Positions 27,441-36,696 of a DNA stretch of 64,000 nt are shown piece by piece. Position numbers and translations under genes: made by a program. Numbering within the stretch: the stretch's first letter is position 1; every line of letters begins with the position of its first letter. Location: contig NZ_BBZB01000001.1 in NCBI RefSeq assembly GCF_001269985.1, positions 2,728,001-2,792,000 on the forward strand, read 5' to 3'. This DNA comes from Pseudoalteromonas sp. '520P1 No. 423'. Lineage in GTDB: Bacteria > Pseudomonadota > Gammaproteobacteria > Enterobacterales > Alteromonadaceae. The notes beneath the pieces are model-generated. The model did no database searches, had not been told where the DNA came from, and saw nothing but the letters and a program-made list of their open reading frames with translations.

Positions 27441-28310
27441 ATGTGGCACGCAATATCAAAACATATTAGTGAAAAATTACATTTCAATTTTGTAATTCAA
27501 AACAAACAACAAATTAGTTCAAATATCAACTACCCCAATTTTAAGATCAGTGACGGCACCCACCATTATTTTATTAAATTAGCACCTCTATCAAATGAAG
27601 ATAATTTCGATTGCGAAGCGTACAATTTAAAAGAGCTTACAAACGAAAGTGTGTTTTTCATACCTGATTGTATCTGCTCAGGTAAAACCTTATCCCATAG
27701 CTATATTGTATTAGAATGGTTAGATTTACACTCAGATGTAACAAACGATTGGTCTAAGCTAGGCGATTTACTTGCAAAGATGCATAAAAAGCATGATCAA
27801 GCTATGTTTGGTTGGCAACATGACAACTTTATTGGCCATACAATACAACCAAATCAATGGCACAAAAATTGGTGTTATTTTTTTTCAGAGCAAAGAATTG
27901 GTTGGCAATTGCAGTTATTACAAGAAAAAGGCTTTATCTTTTGTAATATTGAGGAAGTGATAGCTTTGGTCAAAACCAAACTGCATCGACATAATACTGT
28001 ACTACCAAGTTTATTACATGGCGATCTTTGGCGTGGAAATATTGGATTTGTGAATAATCAACCCGCTATTTTTGATCCTGCTTGTTATTATGGAGATCGT
28101 GAAACAGATATCGCATTTACCGAACTTTTTGGTCAATTTCCTGAAGCCTTTTATACCGCCTATGAATCCCATTATCCATTACAAAAAGACTACCATTTAA
28201 GAAAAGATATCTATCAGCTTTATCATTTACTCAATCATGCAAATTTATTCCAAGGCCGCTATCTTATTGATGTTAAGGAACGTATAGAATATATTTTTGA
28301 TCTAGGATAA
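27441..28310 (+). CDS. Fructosamine-kinase / YniA-like phosphotransferase
   Basis: A 289-residue kinase-fold protein of the fructosamine kinase family. Motifs: YFIKLAPL with the ATP-binding lysine, the catalytic loop LLHGDLWRGNIGF, and the metal aspartate in AIFDPACYYGDRETDIAFTELFG. Family members phosphorylate ketosamines so that glycated proteins shed their sugar, but bacterial substrates are mostly unproven. GTGAG lies before the ATG. Monocistronic. Confidence 0.88.
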   Translation: MWHAISKHISEKLHFNFVIQNKQQISSNINYPNFKISDGTHHYFIKLAPLSNEDNFDCEAYNLKELTNESVFFIPDCICSGKTLSHSYIVLEWLDLHSDVTNDWSKLGDLLAKMHKKHDQAMFGWQHDNFIGHTIQPNQWHKNWCYFFSEQRIGWQLQLLQEKGFIFCNIEEVIALVKTKLHRHNTVLPSLLHGDLWRGNIGFVNNQPAIFDPACYYGDRETDIAFTELFGQFPEAFYTAYESHYPLQKDYHLRKDIYQLYHLLNHANLFQGRYLIDVKERIEYIFDLG

Positions 28311-28404
28311 ATCAGTAATCAAAAATAATTATGTTTATTTTATTTATATGTAATAGCAAACTATACTTTAATCATTGCGTTAAAAGCAACTAAGTGAGTA
28401 AGTT

Positions 28405-28599
28405 ATGAAAGACCATAAAATGCAGAGGATCAGTTGCCCACATTGTGGTTATCATGTTTTGGTTGAAGTTGATACGACAAGTGGCGATCAGGACTATTAT
28501 GAAGATTGTGCTGCATGTTGTAACCCTATTCACTTGAACATGCATATTGATCACGCATATAACAAAGTAGAGTTACATATAGATAATGACAATGAATAG
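28405..28599 (+). CDS. CPXCG-motif cysteine-rich protein
   Basis: The 64-residue protein has two metal-binding knuckles, CPHCG (C11, C14) and CAACC (C35, C38, C39). It carries the family features YHVLVEVD and DQDYYEDCAAC and should bind zinc. Function unknown. An internal ATG at residue 6 is a possible alternative start. Confidence 0.82.
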   Translation: MKDHKMQRISCPHCGYHVLVEVDTTSGDQDYYEDCAACCNPIHLNMHIDHAYNKVELHIDNDNE

Positions 28600-28624
28600 A
28601 GTTTATTCATAGTCATCTATTTAG

Positions 28625-29251
28625 TTAAGTATTATTTTTCATATAACGTTCAACCGTATCTATTATTGTATAAGTTTGCTGATCAACTTCTATGTTTATT
28701 AAGTCGTTAATTTTTGAAACCCCTAAGTTTGTAATTTTTAAGGTTTCAGGGATTAAATGTACATAAAAGCCCGAATCATCTACGTCACCTACAGTTAAAC
28801 TAGCGCCGTTAATACTAATGAATCCTTTATGCATGACATATTTTAACCACTTAGGCGCTAACTTAAATTTAAAGCTGCAATTATCGCCATTGAAATCTAT
28901 ATCACTTAATACCGCTGTTGTATGAATATGACCTGAAACAATATGCCCGCCTAGCTCAGTACCAAAACAAACTGAACGTTCAAAGTTTACTTTCTTGCCT
29001 TGAACTAAATCACCTAAATTAGTTAATCGTAATGTTTCATCAATCACATCAAAGTAAACTTGCCCAACGACATCCCGTATTCCCAATTCAAAATGAACAA
29101 CAGTAAGGCAACAGCCATTAATAGATATACTTGCTCCTAAGTCTAATCGTTGAAGGTATTGACCCGGAACTGATAGCACAAGCCTTTTTATACCTTCTAC
29201 TTCACTGACTGAAATCACAGTTGCTTGTGTTTGAACAATACCCGTAAACAT
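28625..29251 (-). CDS. ribE: Riboflavin synthase, alpha subunit
   Basis: The enzyme dismutates two lumazine molecules to riboflavin. The 208-residue protein has two similar barrel repeats: MFTGIVQTQATV with SINGCCLTV, then GGHIVSGHIHTTA with SINGASLTVGDV. The length fits the trimeric family. It is divergent from the MATE pump gene, an arrangement I recall from other gammaproteobacteria. No FMN riboswitch is visible in the 70 nt spacer. Confidence 0.95.
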   Translation of the reverse strand: MFTGIVQTQATVISVSEVEGIKRLVLSVPGQYLQRLDLGASISINGCCLTVVHFELGIRDVVGQVYFDVIDETLRLTNLGDLVQGKKVNFERSVCFGTELGGHIVSGHIHTTAVLSDIDFNGDNCSFKFKLAPKWLKYVMHKGFISINGASLTVGDVDDSGFYVHLIPETLKITNLGVSKINDLINIEVDQQTYTIIDTVERYMKNNT

Positions 29252-29321
29252 TTTATTTCCCTAATACATATAAAATTAGAATATAATCCGATTCTCCTTA
29301 TTTTTTACTCGATAGGCAAGC

Positions 29322-30680
29322 ATGAAATTTTGTACGTGGGAAGCAAAATATTTGCTTCGACTCGCTATTCCCGTTTTTTTTGCACAAGTAATACTCGTTC
29401 TGATGGGTGTTGTTGATACTATAATGGCAGGTCAAATTAGCCAGTATGATTTAGCGGCATTATCTATTGCATCTGGATTATGGAACCCAATTCTGCTCAG
29501 TTTACAAGGGATCCTGCTCGCACTTACAGGCATTGTTGCACATCATTATGGCGCAAAAAAAACCACTAAAATCAGAACTCAGTTACATCAAGCATCCTAT
29601 TTAGCGCTTATTTTATCTGTAGTCGGATTATTTTTGATCAACCAACTCCATTATGCTGTTAATTATATAAAAATGGAGCCTCAAGTATCAAAACTGACAC
29701 TTGATTATTTGAATTTCGTAAAATGGGGCTTACCCGCATTTTTAATTTATTGTACTTTTAGAAATGTATCTGAAGGCATGACGCTTACTAAGCCGGCACT
29801 CTATATCAGTATTATTGGTTTGGCAGTTAATATTCCCACGAACTATATATTTATACATGGTGAATTTAGTATGCCAGCCTTAGGTGGTGCAGGCTGTGGT
29901 ATCGCAACAGCCATTGTATTTTGGTGCATGGCAGTTAGCCAAGTTATCTACACTTATTGTAGTAAAAAACTCAATGGTAAATTTTTGCTCAGCCAATTTA
30001 GTCCTCCTAAATTTTCACAAATATACAGTATTTTTAAAATGGGCATTCCAATTTCGCTAGCAACCTTTTTTGAAGTGACACTATTTGCCTGCATCCCATT
30101 ATTTATTGCTAATTTAGGTGCCGTTGTCGTATCGGGCCATCAGGTGGCGGCGAGTGTCTCTACGGTCCTATTTATGATGCCTTTGAGCCTTTCAATGGCA
30201 ATTTGTATCCGTGTTGGTAATTTATACGGACAAGCACAATATGAAAAGTTGAGAAGTACGATTTTAACCAGTTTCTTATTAGCTATTGGTATTGCCTGCA
30301 TTGTTGCTTCTGTTACTTTTATTGGCAGAAATTGGATCAGCGATTTGTATTCTGATGTACCAGAGGTTATTGCTTTAGCATCTGCTATTTTAGTTCTGGC
30401 TTGTTTTTATCAATTACCTGACGCACTTCAGGTAGCCGCAAATGGTGTATTAAGAGGCTTAAAGTACACAGCCCCGATTTCATATATCACTTTTATTTCA
30501 TATTGGTTAATCGGTTTTAGTATTGGTTATGTATTAGCTAAAACGGATTATATTGTCCCAGCAATGGGCGCTCAGGGTTTTTGGCTTGGTATAATTATTG
30601 GCTTAACAGTTGCTTCATTGTTGATGTTATATACAGTTAAAAGGCGTCTTTCGATTGCTCCATTTAATAAAAATAGCTGA
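29322..30680 (+). CDS. MATE-family multidrug efflux pump (NorM/MdtK-like)
   Basis: A 452-residue transporter with twelve predicted membrane helices in two MatE halves. The start LAIPVFFAQVILVLMGVVDTIMAG is diagnostic for NorM/MdtK, and VVSGHQVAASVSTVLFMMPLS opens the second half. It exports cationic drugs using sodium or proton gradients. It is divergent from ribE and followed by the tRNA-Val pair. Confidence 0.9.
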   Translation: MKFCTWEAKYLLRLAIPVFFAQVILVLMGVVDTIMAGQISQYDLAALSIASGLWNPILLSLQGILLALTGIVAHHYGAKKTTKIRTQLHQASYLALILSVVGLFLINQLHYAVNYIKMEPQVSKLTLDYLNFVKWGLPAFLIYCTFRNVSEGMTLTKPALYISIIGLAVNIPTNYIFIHGEFSMPALGGAGCGIATAIVFWCMAVSQVIYTYCSKKLNGKFLLSQFSPPKFSQIYSIFKMGIPISLATFFEVTLFACIPLFIANLGAVVVSGHQVAASVSTVLFMMPLSLSMAICIRVGNLYGQAQYEKLRSTILTSFLLAIGIACIVASVTFIGRNWISDLYSDVPEVIALASAILVLACFYQLPDALQVAANGVLRGLKYTAPISYITFISYWLIGFSIGYVLAKTDYIVPAMGAQGFWLGIIIGLTVASLLMLYTVKRRLSIAPFNKNS

Positions 30681-30775
30681 AATAATATAAAAACTAATAT
30701 TTGTTTAAATATTAGCTGGTTTGTATATGTAACGAATAAAAAAACAGCAAACAAACTATTTAAATCAAATGTTAC

Positions 30776-30804
30776 TTGATCACAACTAAAAGTCGCTATA
30801 TATT
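30776..30804 (+). promoter_or_regulatory. Probable sigma-70 promoter of the tRNA-Val pair
   Basis: TTGATC (30776-30781) and TATATT (30799-30804) are separated by 17 nt and followed by a GC-rich discriminator, AGCGGC. The expected start is near 30811, about 30 nt before the first tRNA. Confidence 0.5.
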
Positions 30805-30841
30805 AGCGGCTTGTTGAGAGGTTACTACCTTAAAATATATT

Positions 30842-30917
30842 GCTCGCTTAACTCAGTTGGTAGAGTGCCGCCATGACATGGCGTAGGTCACTGGTTCAAG
30901 TCCAGTAGCGAGCACCA
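30842..30917 (+). tRNA. tRNA-Val (anticodon GAC), copy 1
   Basis: A full 76 nt cloverleaf. The acceptor GCTCGCT pairs with AGCGAGC, the D stem is ACTC/GAGT, the anticodon stem is CCGCC/GGCGT with a C-T top mismatch, and the T arm is ACTGG-TTCAAGT-CCAGT. CCA is encoded. The anticodon loop is ATGACAT, so with T33 the anticodon is GAC (30875-30877), which reads valine codons GUC and GUU. Confidence 0.95.
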
Positions 30918-30959
30918 TTTTAAAATTTATACGAAATATTTTCATCAAATGCATTATAT

Positions 30960-31035
30960 GCTCGCTTAACTCAGTTGGTAGAGTGCCGCCATGACATGGC
31001 GTAGGTCACTGGTTCAAGTCCAGTAGCGAGCACCA
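30960..31035 (+). tRNA. tRNA-Val (anticodon GAC), copy 2
   Basis: Identical over all 76 nt to the copy that ends 42 nt upstream, with the anticodon at 30993-30995 and an encoded CCA. The pair is probably one transcript. The 3' end lies 3 nt from the stop codon of the convergent UPF0149-family gene. Confidence 0.95.
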
Positions 31036-31038
31036 TTT

Positions 31039-31716
31039 CTATTTAGTCAACATATCTATCTCTTTCAGATTTTCTATATTCAATAGATCAAAATCAATTG
31101 CATCAATTTTAATTTCATTTAATGAAACCCCTAACTGATAAAATAAAGCAACCCCCTGATCTATAGAACTACAAATATTTAATACCTGTGACTTTAAAAG
31201 TTCTGGGTCATTATTGACCTTTAATGCTCTATCCCAATCAGCAAACATCGAAATTAAGTTTAAACACGCATCACATTCTAAAATTAAATTGTGTCCTTTT
31301 TTAAAATCAGGAATGGTATCTAATAAATTAAAGTCTTCTTGCCAGATACTCTGAGTAAGCTGTGAACCTTTTAAGTAACCTTCACACCATTGTGACAATT
31401 GGTCAGGAGGCTGATTCATACAATCAGTTATCTGATAATGGCGAGTTAAAGAAAAATGCTCATGCTCTAATGCAGAATCAATTTGATTAAAAATATCAAT
31501 CCACGCATGATGCACAGGTCCAGGCTCAATCACTTTAATAAACCCTTCATCTGTATTGCCAACAATTAATTCTTCTAAGTTTGCTTCTTCTATATATTCA
31601 GGACAAGAAATAAAACTTGTCATGGCACCTAGCATTTGGTTTAGCGTTAATTGGCTTGTGCACAGTGAACTCGTTAAGAAAGATTCCATAGTTAATAGTG
31701 ATTTTTTATTTAACAT
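31039..31716 (-). CDS. UPF0149 (YgfB/YecA-like) family protein
   Basis: A 225-residue alpha-helical protein with the family landmarks LTLNQMLGAMTSFISCPEY, QWCEGYLKGSQL and a central DFNLLDTIPD. It lacks the C-terminal SEC-C zinc motif of YecA. Function unknown. The start is uncertain; a second ATG nine codons on is possible. The gene is convergent with the tRNA pair, with no terminator between them. Confidence 0.75.
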   Translation of the reverse strand: MLNKKSLLTMESFLTSSLCTSQLTLNQMLGAMTSFISCPEYIEEANLEELIVGNTDEGFIKVIEPGPVHHAWIDIFNQIDSALEHEHFSLTRHYQITDCMNQPPDQLSQWCEGYLKGSQLTQSIWQEDFNLLDTIPDFKKGHNLILECDACLNLISMFADWDRALKVNNDPELLKSQVLNICSSIDQGVALFYQLGVSLNEIKIDAIDFDLLNIENLKEIDMLTK

Positions 31717-31845
31717 ACTTATCTAGATATTAATTAAGTTATGTAAATTATAGTTGGGATAATAAAGTTTGCAGAATATAAGATATATCTAGGATAAATA
31801 GGGCAAGCTAATATTGGCGACACTATCTTGCCGCCAATATCAATA

Positions 31846-32514
31846 TTACTTTTCTATATAAGGAATAATTTTAGTAGGTGCGATAGAGAAGTTCAATTCA
31901 TCAGAATTGTCTTTCCAATCAGAATTCATTGTAATTGTACATCTCATATCACTACATTTTACTGCGTTATTACTTTGAGATATCAAATTAACGCGCTGAT
32001 CAAATACTAAAGTGACACCAACTATATCAGGCATTAAAAAACCAAAAATAGTGCTTAAGACAAAACCAGATAAATCATCAATTAAATCATCTAATTCAGT
32101 GTAGCTCGTATACAGCTCTGACTTAGTAAAGCGTGTTTGATGGTTGGTTGGTGCTTCAATCTGCATCACTAATTGACATTCATGTTCAGGATTTTTTGGG
32201 TAAGCGATAACCATCGCTTTGTCTTTATCTAATTTCTCATCAAATGGTAGTAACAATTCCATATTCTGGGAGAAATTCAAAGGGAACTCTTGTTTTTCAG
32301 TAATAATATGCCCTTTAGATAAGATACAGCTTTCGCCGCTAGAAAATTCCTTTAAGTAAAAGCCTACCTTTGCTTGGATAAATTCACCTTTATTTACAAC
32401 TTTCATACGATCATAAAAACCATCGTAAGATGCAACAAACTCTTTAGCTGTTGTGATAAAACTGGTACTAACTAATGCAACACTCAATGCGAATGTAGAA
32501 AAACAATTATTCAC
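31846..32514 (-). CDS. Exported protein, DUF2987-like
   Basis: The 222-residue product has a signal peptide (cleavage near TTAKE). Its body (FYDRMKVVNKGEFIQAKVGFYLK, LLLPFDEKLDKDKAMVIAYP, ECQLVMQIEAP) resembles the Vibrio and Shewanella DUF2987 family as I remember it. Two cysteine pairs may be oxidised in the periplasm. It overlaps the preceding glucosaminidase gene by 8 nt, so the two are coupled. Function unknown. Confidence 0.7.
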   Translation of the reverse strand: MNNCFSTFALSVALVSTSFITTAKEFVASYDGFYDRMKVVNKGEFIQAKVGFYLKEFSSGESCILSKGHIITEKQEFPLNFSQNMELLLPFDEKLDKDKAMVIAYPKNPEHECQLVMQIEAPTNHQTRFTKSELYTSYTELDDLIDDLSGFVLSTIFGFLMPDIVGVTLVFDQRVNLISQSNNAVKCSDMRCTITMNSDWKDNSDELNFSIAPTKIIPYIEK

Positions 32515-33325
32515 TAAAATATTCCTGGTTTAAACGTATCATATGGCTGATTTCATCAACATAAGCCTCTCCTCGCTCAGAGTAAGCAAGTAAACCTTGT
32601 GCTAAACCTTCTGCTGAAGGCGTTTGTTGAAGCTGTCTTTGCTGAGATCTAATATCACGAAGTGATTTATAAGCACGATTGGTATTGATATTATAAAAAT
32701 ATGCATTTACTGCTGCACGAACAGATTTATAAGCCGCGACTTCATGGTTTGCGCCTGTATTTCTACTTTTAGGTACCATGCCACAGCCTTTTTTATAACA
32801 CCATTGACCAAAGAAGTTCAGGCCTATTCGAGCAAAGCGTGACGTTCCCCAAGCAGACTCATTTGCGGCTTGCATTAATGCAAGTTCACTTGGCACAATA
32901 TCAACACGTTCAAGCGCTAAACGAATACCCGCAGCATCAACAATATGTTTAACTTTGTACTGCTTAAAAATAGCAATCATTTGATTTAACTGTTTATCTT
33001 CCAAAACATCATCAAATTGCAGCATCATTAATGCAATTTCTAATTGTGCGCGCTGCTGTAGAATTTGTTTATTTGCCGCTTTAACATGTGGCTTTATGTA
33101 ATTAAAAAATGTTTTCTTTTTTAATTTAATATCCCTTATTACAGCAAAATCAGGTAATTTTACTGAATGTAAAGGTTGTTCAACTTTAACTTTTACAACT
33201 TTTGTTTCTTTAACAGATGTGACTGTTACTATTTCTGTTTTTTCAGGCGGGTTAATTAAAAATGGATATACAATCCCGTACAAAGTTAAACTAATCACGA
33301 TAAGACGTAATGTGTTTTTAAGCAT
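32507..33325 (-). CDS. Bax-like exported glucosaminidase-family protein
   Basis: The 272-residue protein has an N-terminal membrane anchor or signal (LRLIVISLTLYGIVYPFLI) and a C-terminal glucosaminidase-family domain. The catalytic-type glutamate is in LALMQAANESAWGTSRFA, and NFFGQWCYKKGCGMVP and YKSVRAAVNAYFYNINTN are Bax signatures. It should act on the glycan strands of peptidoglycan. AGAGGAA precedes the ATG. First gene of a two-gene operon. Confidence 0.88.
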   Translation of the reverse strand: MLKNTLRLIVISLTLYGIVYPFLINPPEKTEIVTVTSVKETKVVKVKVEQPLHSVKLPDFAVIRDIKLKKKTFFNYIKPHVKAANKQILQQRAQLEIALMMLQFDDVLEDKQLNQMIAIFKQYKVKHIVDAAGIRLALERVDIVPSELALMQAANESAWGTSRFARIGLNFFGQWCYKKGCGMVPKSRNTGANHEVAAYKSVRAAVNAYFYNINTNRAYKSLRDIRSQQRQLQQTPSAEGLAQGLLAYSERGEAYVDEISHMIRLNQEYFSE

Positions 33326-33489
33326 TAAAAATTCCTCTTTGTTTGTACCAAGTTAATAATGATACGAATACAGGGTTGTTATTTATGCTTTATGATGTAA
33401 AAATCACAAAGACGTGCTTAAATAAAAAGTCCTTTTATCACACAACCCCACCAAATTTCGCGATATTATACCTGATCTGTATAAAAATG

Positions 33490-33954
33490 CGAATTAAGCG
33501 GTTAAAGCGTCGCTCTATGCCCACTGGTAAGTTTTGCCTAACTAGGTTTTATTAATAAATAACTGCTGACAAGTCCTAGTTTCAATGCGCCCATGCCCTG
33601 AGTTTATTTCGGTATGTTTGTTATAATTATTATTGGATAACCCATTTCGCTCACTCTTGTGCCACCAAGCTTTTAATTCGCTCTGCATACCACAATGGTT
33701 GCTTTTGAGCGCAAGAATATAATCGGCTTTTTGCTTAATTATTTGTTTGGCTATTTCTTGTTGGCATCCCATTGCATCAAGCGTAATGATACTGTTTTCA
33801 ATATCCAGCATGGTTAGTAACTCAGGTATTGCTGTGATTTCATTTGTTTTGCTATCAACGGCGGTTTGCCCTAGCACTAATTGATGTTGGCAGCGCCATG
33901 CACTGACTGTATGTAATGCACTTTTTCTATCTTTTGTAGTAAATGAACGTCGTT
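33490..33954 (-). pseudogene. Decayed ISAs1-type transposase fragment
   Basis: The minus strand encodes a middle part of an ISAs1/H-repeat DDE transposase, from RRSFTTKDRKSALHTVSAW through VDSKTNEITAIPELLTMLD, the catalytic-region IITLDAMGCQQEIAKQI and DYILALKSNH, to GHGRIETRTCQQLFINKT. At about 33543 the expected KTW reads KT-stop (TAG), and LGKTYQWA continues in frame before further stops. Both ends of the element are missing and no terminal inverted repeats are visible. It is a relic fused to a TonB-receptor fragment. Confidence 0.85.
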
Positions 33955-34182
33955 AAAATATCTTGAACAGGTGTATAACCACTTTTCGCGATAAAGTCAG
34001 AAAGATTATCGTCATTGGGCTTGCAGTTTCCATATCAGTTCTATTTATGCGAGAACCTGTAACTTGGATTTTTTCAATGTGCGTCCCCACTTGTGGTACT
34101 AATGCTTTTTGTGCAAAAACGTTAGGTACAACAAAGCAGAAAATGTTGTAATTACAGCTAAATTCAATTGTGTTTTTTTCAT
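33948..34182 (-). pseudogene. 5' fragment of a TonB-dependent receptor gene
   Basis: An ATG at 34182 with AGGG upstream opens a signal peptide (MKKTQLNLAVITTFSALL). After a frameshift the plug-domain start IEKIQVTGSRINRTDMETASPMTI is clear. A second frameshift then leads to SDFIAKSGYTPVQDIL, which stops at the transposase junction near 33950. The rest of the receptor (normally 700 or more residues) is gone. Insertion of an ISAs1-type element followed by deletion explains this best. Confidence 0.8.
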
Positions 34183-34534
34183 TTATAAACCCTATTTTAT
34201 TTATATGTAAAATCAAAAGGAAACTGTTACCTTTCAATTCGATAAAGCAAGGTTATGATTATTTAACTGAATAGAAATTGAACCTAAAAAATTGAATCAT
34301 GAAAATCGAAATTTTATAGTTATATTTAGGTTATTCTCAAGAAGAACACACAGTTCAAAATTGAATTAAAGACCAAATAACAATAAGTTACGGCATTTTT
34401 ATCAAAATGTAATTTAACCAGGTACTTTGTGATTAAATGTAACCCTAGGCATGTAGTCATGTTTTAGAAAGAATTAACGTGTAGATATTTAATAATACCT
34501 ACAACAGCATGTTAAATTGAAATAAAACATCTAA
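34183..34534. other. AT-rich intergenic region
   Basis: This gap of about 350 nt would hold the promoter of the lost TonB receptor and the 3' region of the lipoprotein gene. I see no clear terminator, RNA or operator. Confidence 0.45.
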
Positions 34535-34960
34535 TTAATATTGAGAAGTTAAATTATAAATTAATGTGATAGGCTTTTTATGCTCAGGTGAGGTTTGGTC
34601 AATAAAATCTAATGATAATTGCCATTGCATAATAGGTTCAGCACATGCCCCCACCATCGCTTTACTTTGCCAATTACCATTTTTATATTCAAACAATAAA
34701 GGAATACTACCCATATACATATTAAGACCTTCAAGCTTAGCTTGATTGATTTTAATGTGTTTAGGCGCTTTAAATTGTATAATAAATTCATCTTCAGGGG
34801 TAATTAATTCATTTGCTAGCGATATTTCATATCCCCCACTATAATTACAGGGCTTATTTTCATTGCAGCTAGAATCTAGGGCATTGTTTTCTGACTCAGA
34901 GTTACATGCTAAGAGCAAGCTAGCTAATACTAAAATCGTACTATATTTTAACATCTTCAA
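34535..34960 (-). CDS. Lipoprotein of unknown function next to cbb3 oxidase
   Basis: The 141-residue product has the lipobox LLAC (Cys19) and an N-terminal cysteine-rich segment (SSCNENKPCNYSGGY). A beta-rich body follows, with FIIQFKAPKHIKINQAKLEGLNMYMG and a C-terminal QWQLSLDFID. The pattern resembles small periplasmic proteins beside oxidase genes, but I recognise no family. It is divergent from ccoN with a 300 nt spacer. Confidence 0.65.
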   Translation of the reverse strand: MKMLKYSTILVLASLLLACNSESENNALDSSCNENKPCNYSGGYEISLANELITPEDEFIIQFKAPKHIKINQAKLEGLNMYMGSIPLLFEYKNGNWQSKAMVGACAEPIMQWQLSLDFIDQTSPEHKKPITLIYNLTSQY

Positions 34961-35052
34961 TTTAAATGGTCACTTTTTAATCTAGTGATTATAATGATAT
35001 AGCAAAATATACAACAAATTTAAGATTAAAATAACTAGTTAATACCCATAGT

Positions 35053-35066
35053 TTGATTAAGGTCAT
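35053..35066. promoter_or_regulatory. Possible FNR-type site upstream of ccoN
   Basis: TTGAT-TAAG-GTCAT matches 8 of 10 defined positions of the FNR consensus (TTGAT-N4-ATCAA). It lies about 200 nt before ccoN, and fnr is in the same neighbourhood. The second half-site is poor, so this is only a candidate. Confidence 0.3.
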
Positions 35067-35199
35067 TATTTTGAACAATTGAGGTATCTTTTTATCGCTA
35101 AAATATTTATCATTCACCCGCAAAAATAAGGGTTTGTCTGGTTTGTTTCTTAAATACGTTACAATATTTAAAAAATAAACTAGATGAAAATAAGTAGGG

Positions 35200-35248
35200 C
35201 CTATTCTTTTAGAATAGGAAGTTGATTTCTTAATGCAATTTATTGCAT
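35200..35248 (+). promoter_or_regulatory. Two hairpins in the ccoN leader
   Basis: CCTATTCT (35200-35207) pairs with AGAATAGG (35211-35218). ATGCAAT (35233-35239) pairs with ATTGCAT (35242-35248), immediately before the ccoN ribosome-binding site region. Either could be an RNA structure or a protein-binding dyad. Confidence 0.4.
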
Positions 35249-35261
35249 CGGAAGCCGGAAA

Positions 35262-36686
35262 ATGAGCCAAGTAGCATCACAAACAGAATACAACTATAAA
35301 GTTGTACGACAATTCACAATCATGACTGTGATTTGGGGCCTTATTGGTATGAGTGTTGGTGTTCTTATTGCAGCCCAGTTAGTTTGGCCTGCATTGAACT
35401 TCGACACACCATGGCTAACATACTCCCGACTGCGTCCGTTACATACGAACGCCGTTATATTCGCATTTGGTACTAGTGCATTGTTTGCTACCGCATATTA
35501 TGTGGTACAACGTACTTGTCAAACGCGTCTTTTCTCTGACAAATTAGCTGCATTTACCTTTTGGGGTTGGCAACTTGTTATTGTACTCGCTGTTATTACA
35601 TTACCTTTGGGTATGACACAAGGTAAAGAATACGCAGAACTTGAATGGCCAATAGATTTATTGATCACAATAGTATGGGTTACATTTGCAGTTGTATTTT
35701 TTGGGACTTTAATTAAACGTAAAGTATCTCATATATATGTAGCAAACTGGTTCTACGGTGGTTTCATCTTAACTGTTGCTGTATTACATCTTGTAAACAG
35801 CATGGCAATCCCTGTATCACTGACTAAGTCTTACTCGATTTATGCTGGTGCAGTAGATGCTATGGTACAGTGGTGGTACGGTCATAATGCTGTTGGTTTT
35901 TTATTAACAGCGGGTTTCTTAGGCATGATGTATTACTTTGTTCCTAAGCAAGCAGGTCGTCCAGTTTATTCTTACCGTTTATCTGTAGTTCACTTTTGGG
36001 CACTTGTGTCTTTATACATCTGGGCTGGTCCTCACCATCTACATTACACGGCTTTACCTGATTGGACTCAATCTTTAGGTATGGTTATGTCAATTATCTT
36101 ATTCGTTCCATCTTGGGGCGGTATGATCAATGGTATTATGACGCTTTCAGGTGCATGGCATAAACTTCGTCATGACCCAGTATTACGTTTCTTAGTTGTA
36201 TCTCTTTCATTCTACGGTATGTCTACGTTTGAAGGTCCGATGATGGCAATAAAATCTGTAAATGCATTATCGCATTACACTGATTGGACTGTTGGTCACG
36301 TACATTCAGGTGCTTTAGGCTGGGTTGCAATGGTATCTATTGGTGCTGTTTATCATTTAGTTCCTAATTTATTTAGCCAAGGTCGTATGTATAGCACTAA
36401 GCTACTCAATACACATTTCTGGTTACATACAATCGGTGTAGTACTTTACATCGTAGCAATGTGGATTTCAGGTGTAATGCAAGGTCTAATGTGGCGTGCA
36501 GTTAATTCTGACGGTACTTTAATGTATAGCTTTGTACAGTCATTAGAAGCTTCATACCCGTTCTACTTCATGCGTTTTGTTGGCGGTGTATTCATCGTTA
36601 CAGGTATGGTGATCATGCTTTACAACGTACTTAAAACAGTTTCTGCGAAAAACGACTCGCTTGAAGCTGAAGTACATCCGGCATAA
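35262..36686 (+). CDS. ccoN: Cytochrome c oxidase cbb3-type, subunit I
   Basis: The catalytic subunit of the high-affinity proton-pumping oxidase, 474 residues with about twelve membrane helices. Heme and CuB histidines are visible in [34 protein letters not shown] and [11 protein letters not shown]. The ribosome-binding site lies in GGAAGCCGGAAA. It is the first gene of ccoNOQP, which serves respiration at low oxygen. Confidence 0.97.
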   Translation: MSQVASQTEYNYKVVRQFTIMTVIWGLIGMSVGVLIAAQLVWPALNFDTPWLTYSRLRPLHTNAVIFAFGTSALFATAYYVVQRTCQTRLFSDKLAAFTFWGWQLVIVLAVITLPLGMTQGKEYAELEWPIDLLITIVWVTFAVVFFGTLIKRKVSHIYVANWFYGGFILTVAVLHLVNSMAIPVSLTKSYSIYAGAVDAMVQWWYGHNAVGFLLTAGFLGMMYYFVPKQAGRPVYSYRLSVVHFWALVSLYIWAGPHHLHYTALPDWTQSLGMVMSIILFVPSWGGMINGIMTLSGAWHKLRHDPVLRFLVVSLSFYGMSTFEGPMMAIKSVNALSHYTDWTVGHVHSGALGWVAMVSIGAVYHLVPNLFSQGRMYSTKLLNTHFWLHTIGVVLYIVAMWISGVMQGLMWRAVNSDGTLMYSFVQSLEASYPFYFMRFVGGVFIVTGMVIMLYNVLKTVSAKNDSLEAEVHPA

Positions 36687-36696
36687 GGGGTAGATA

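Noticed and set aside
30842..30917. Reading the tRNA as a Met type because CAT appears twice in the anticodon region
   Set aside because: Only the ATGACAT loop puts T at position 33 and gives a proper five-pair stem. That fixes the anticodon as GAC, valine.
33343..33555. Plus-strand frame between the Bax-like gene and the transposase relic
   Set aside because: It has no protein family features and partly overlaps the decayed end of the transposase on the other strand.
34989..35270. 93-codon minus-strand frame in the ccoN leader
   Set aside because: It covers the promoter and leader of ccoN, has no recognisable protein features, and would run through the hairpins and ribosome-binding site of ccoN.
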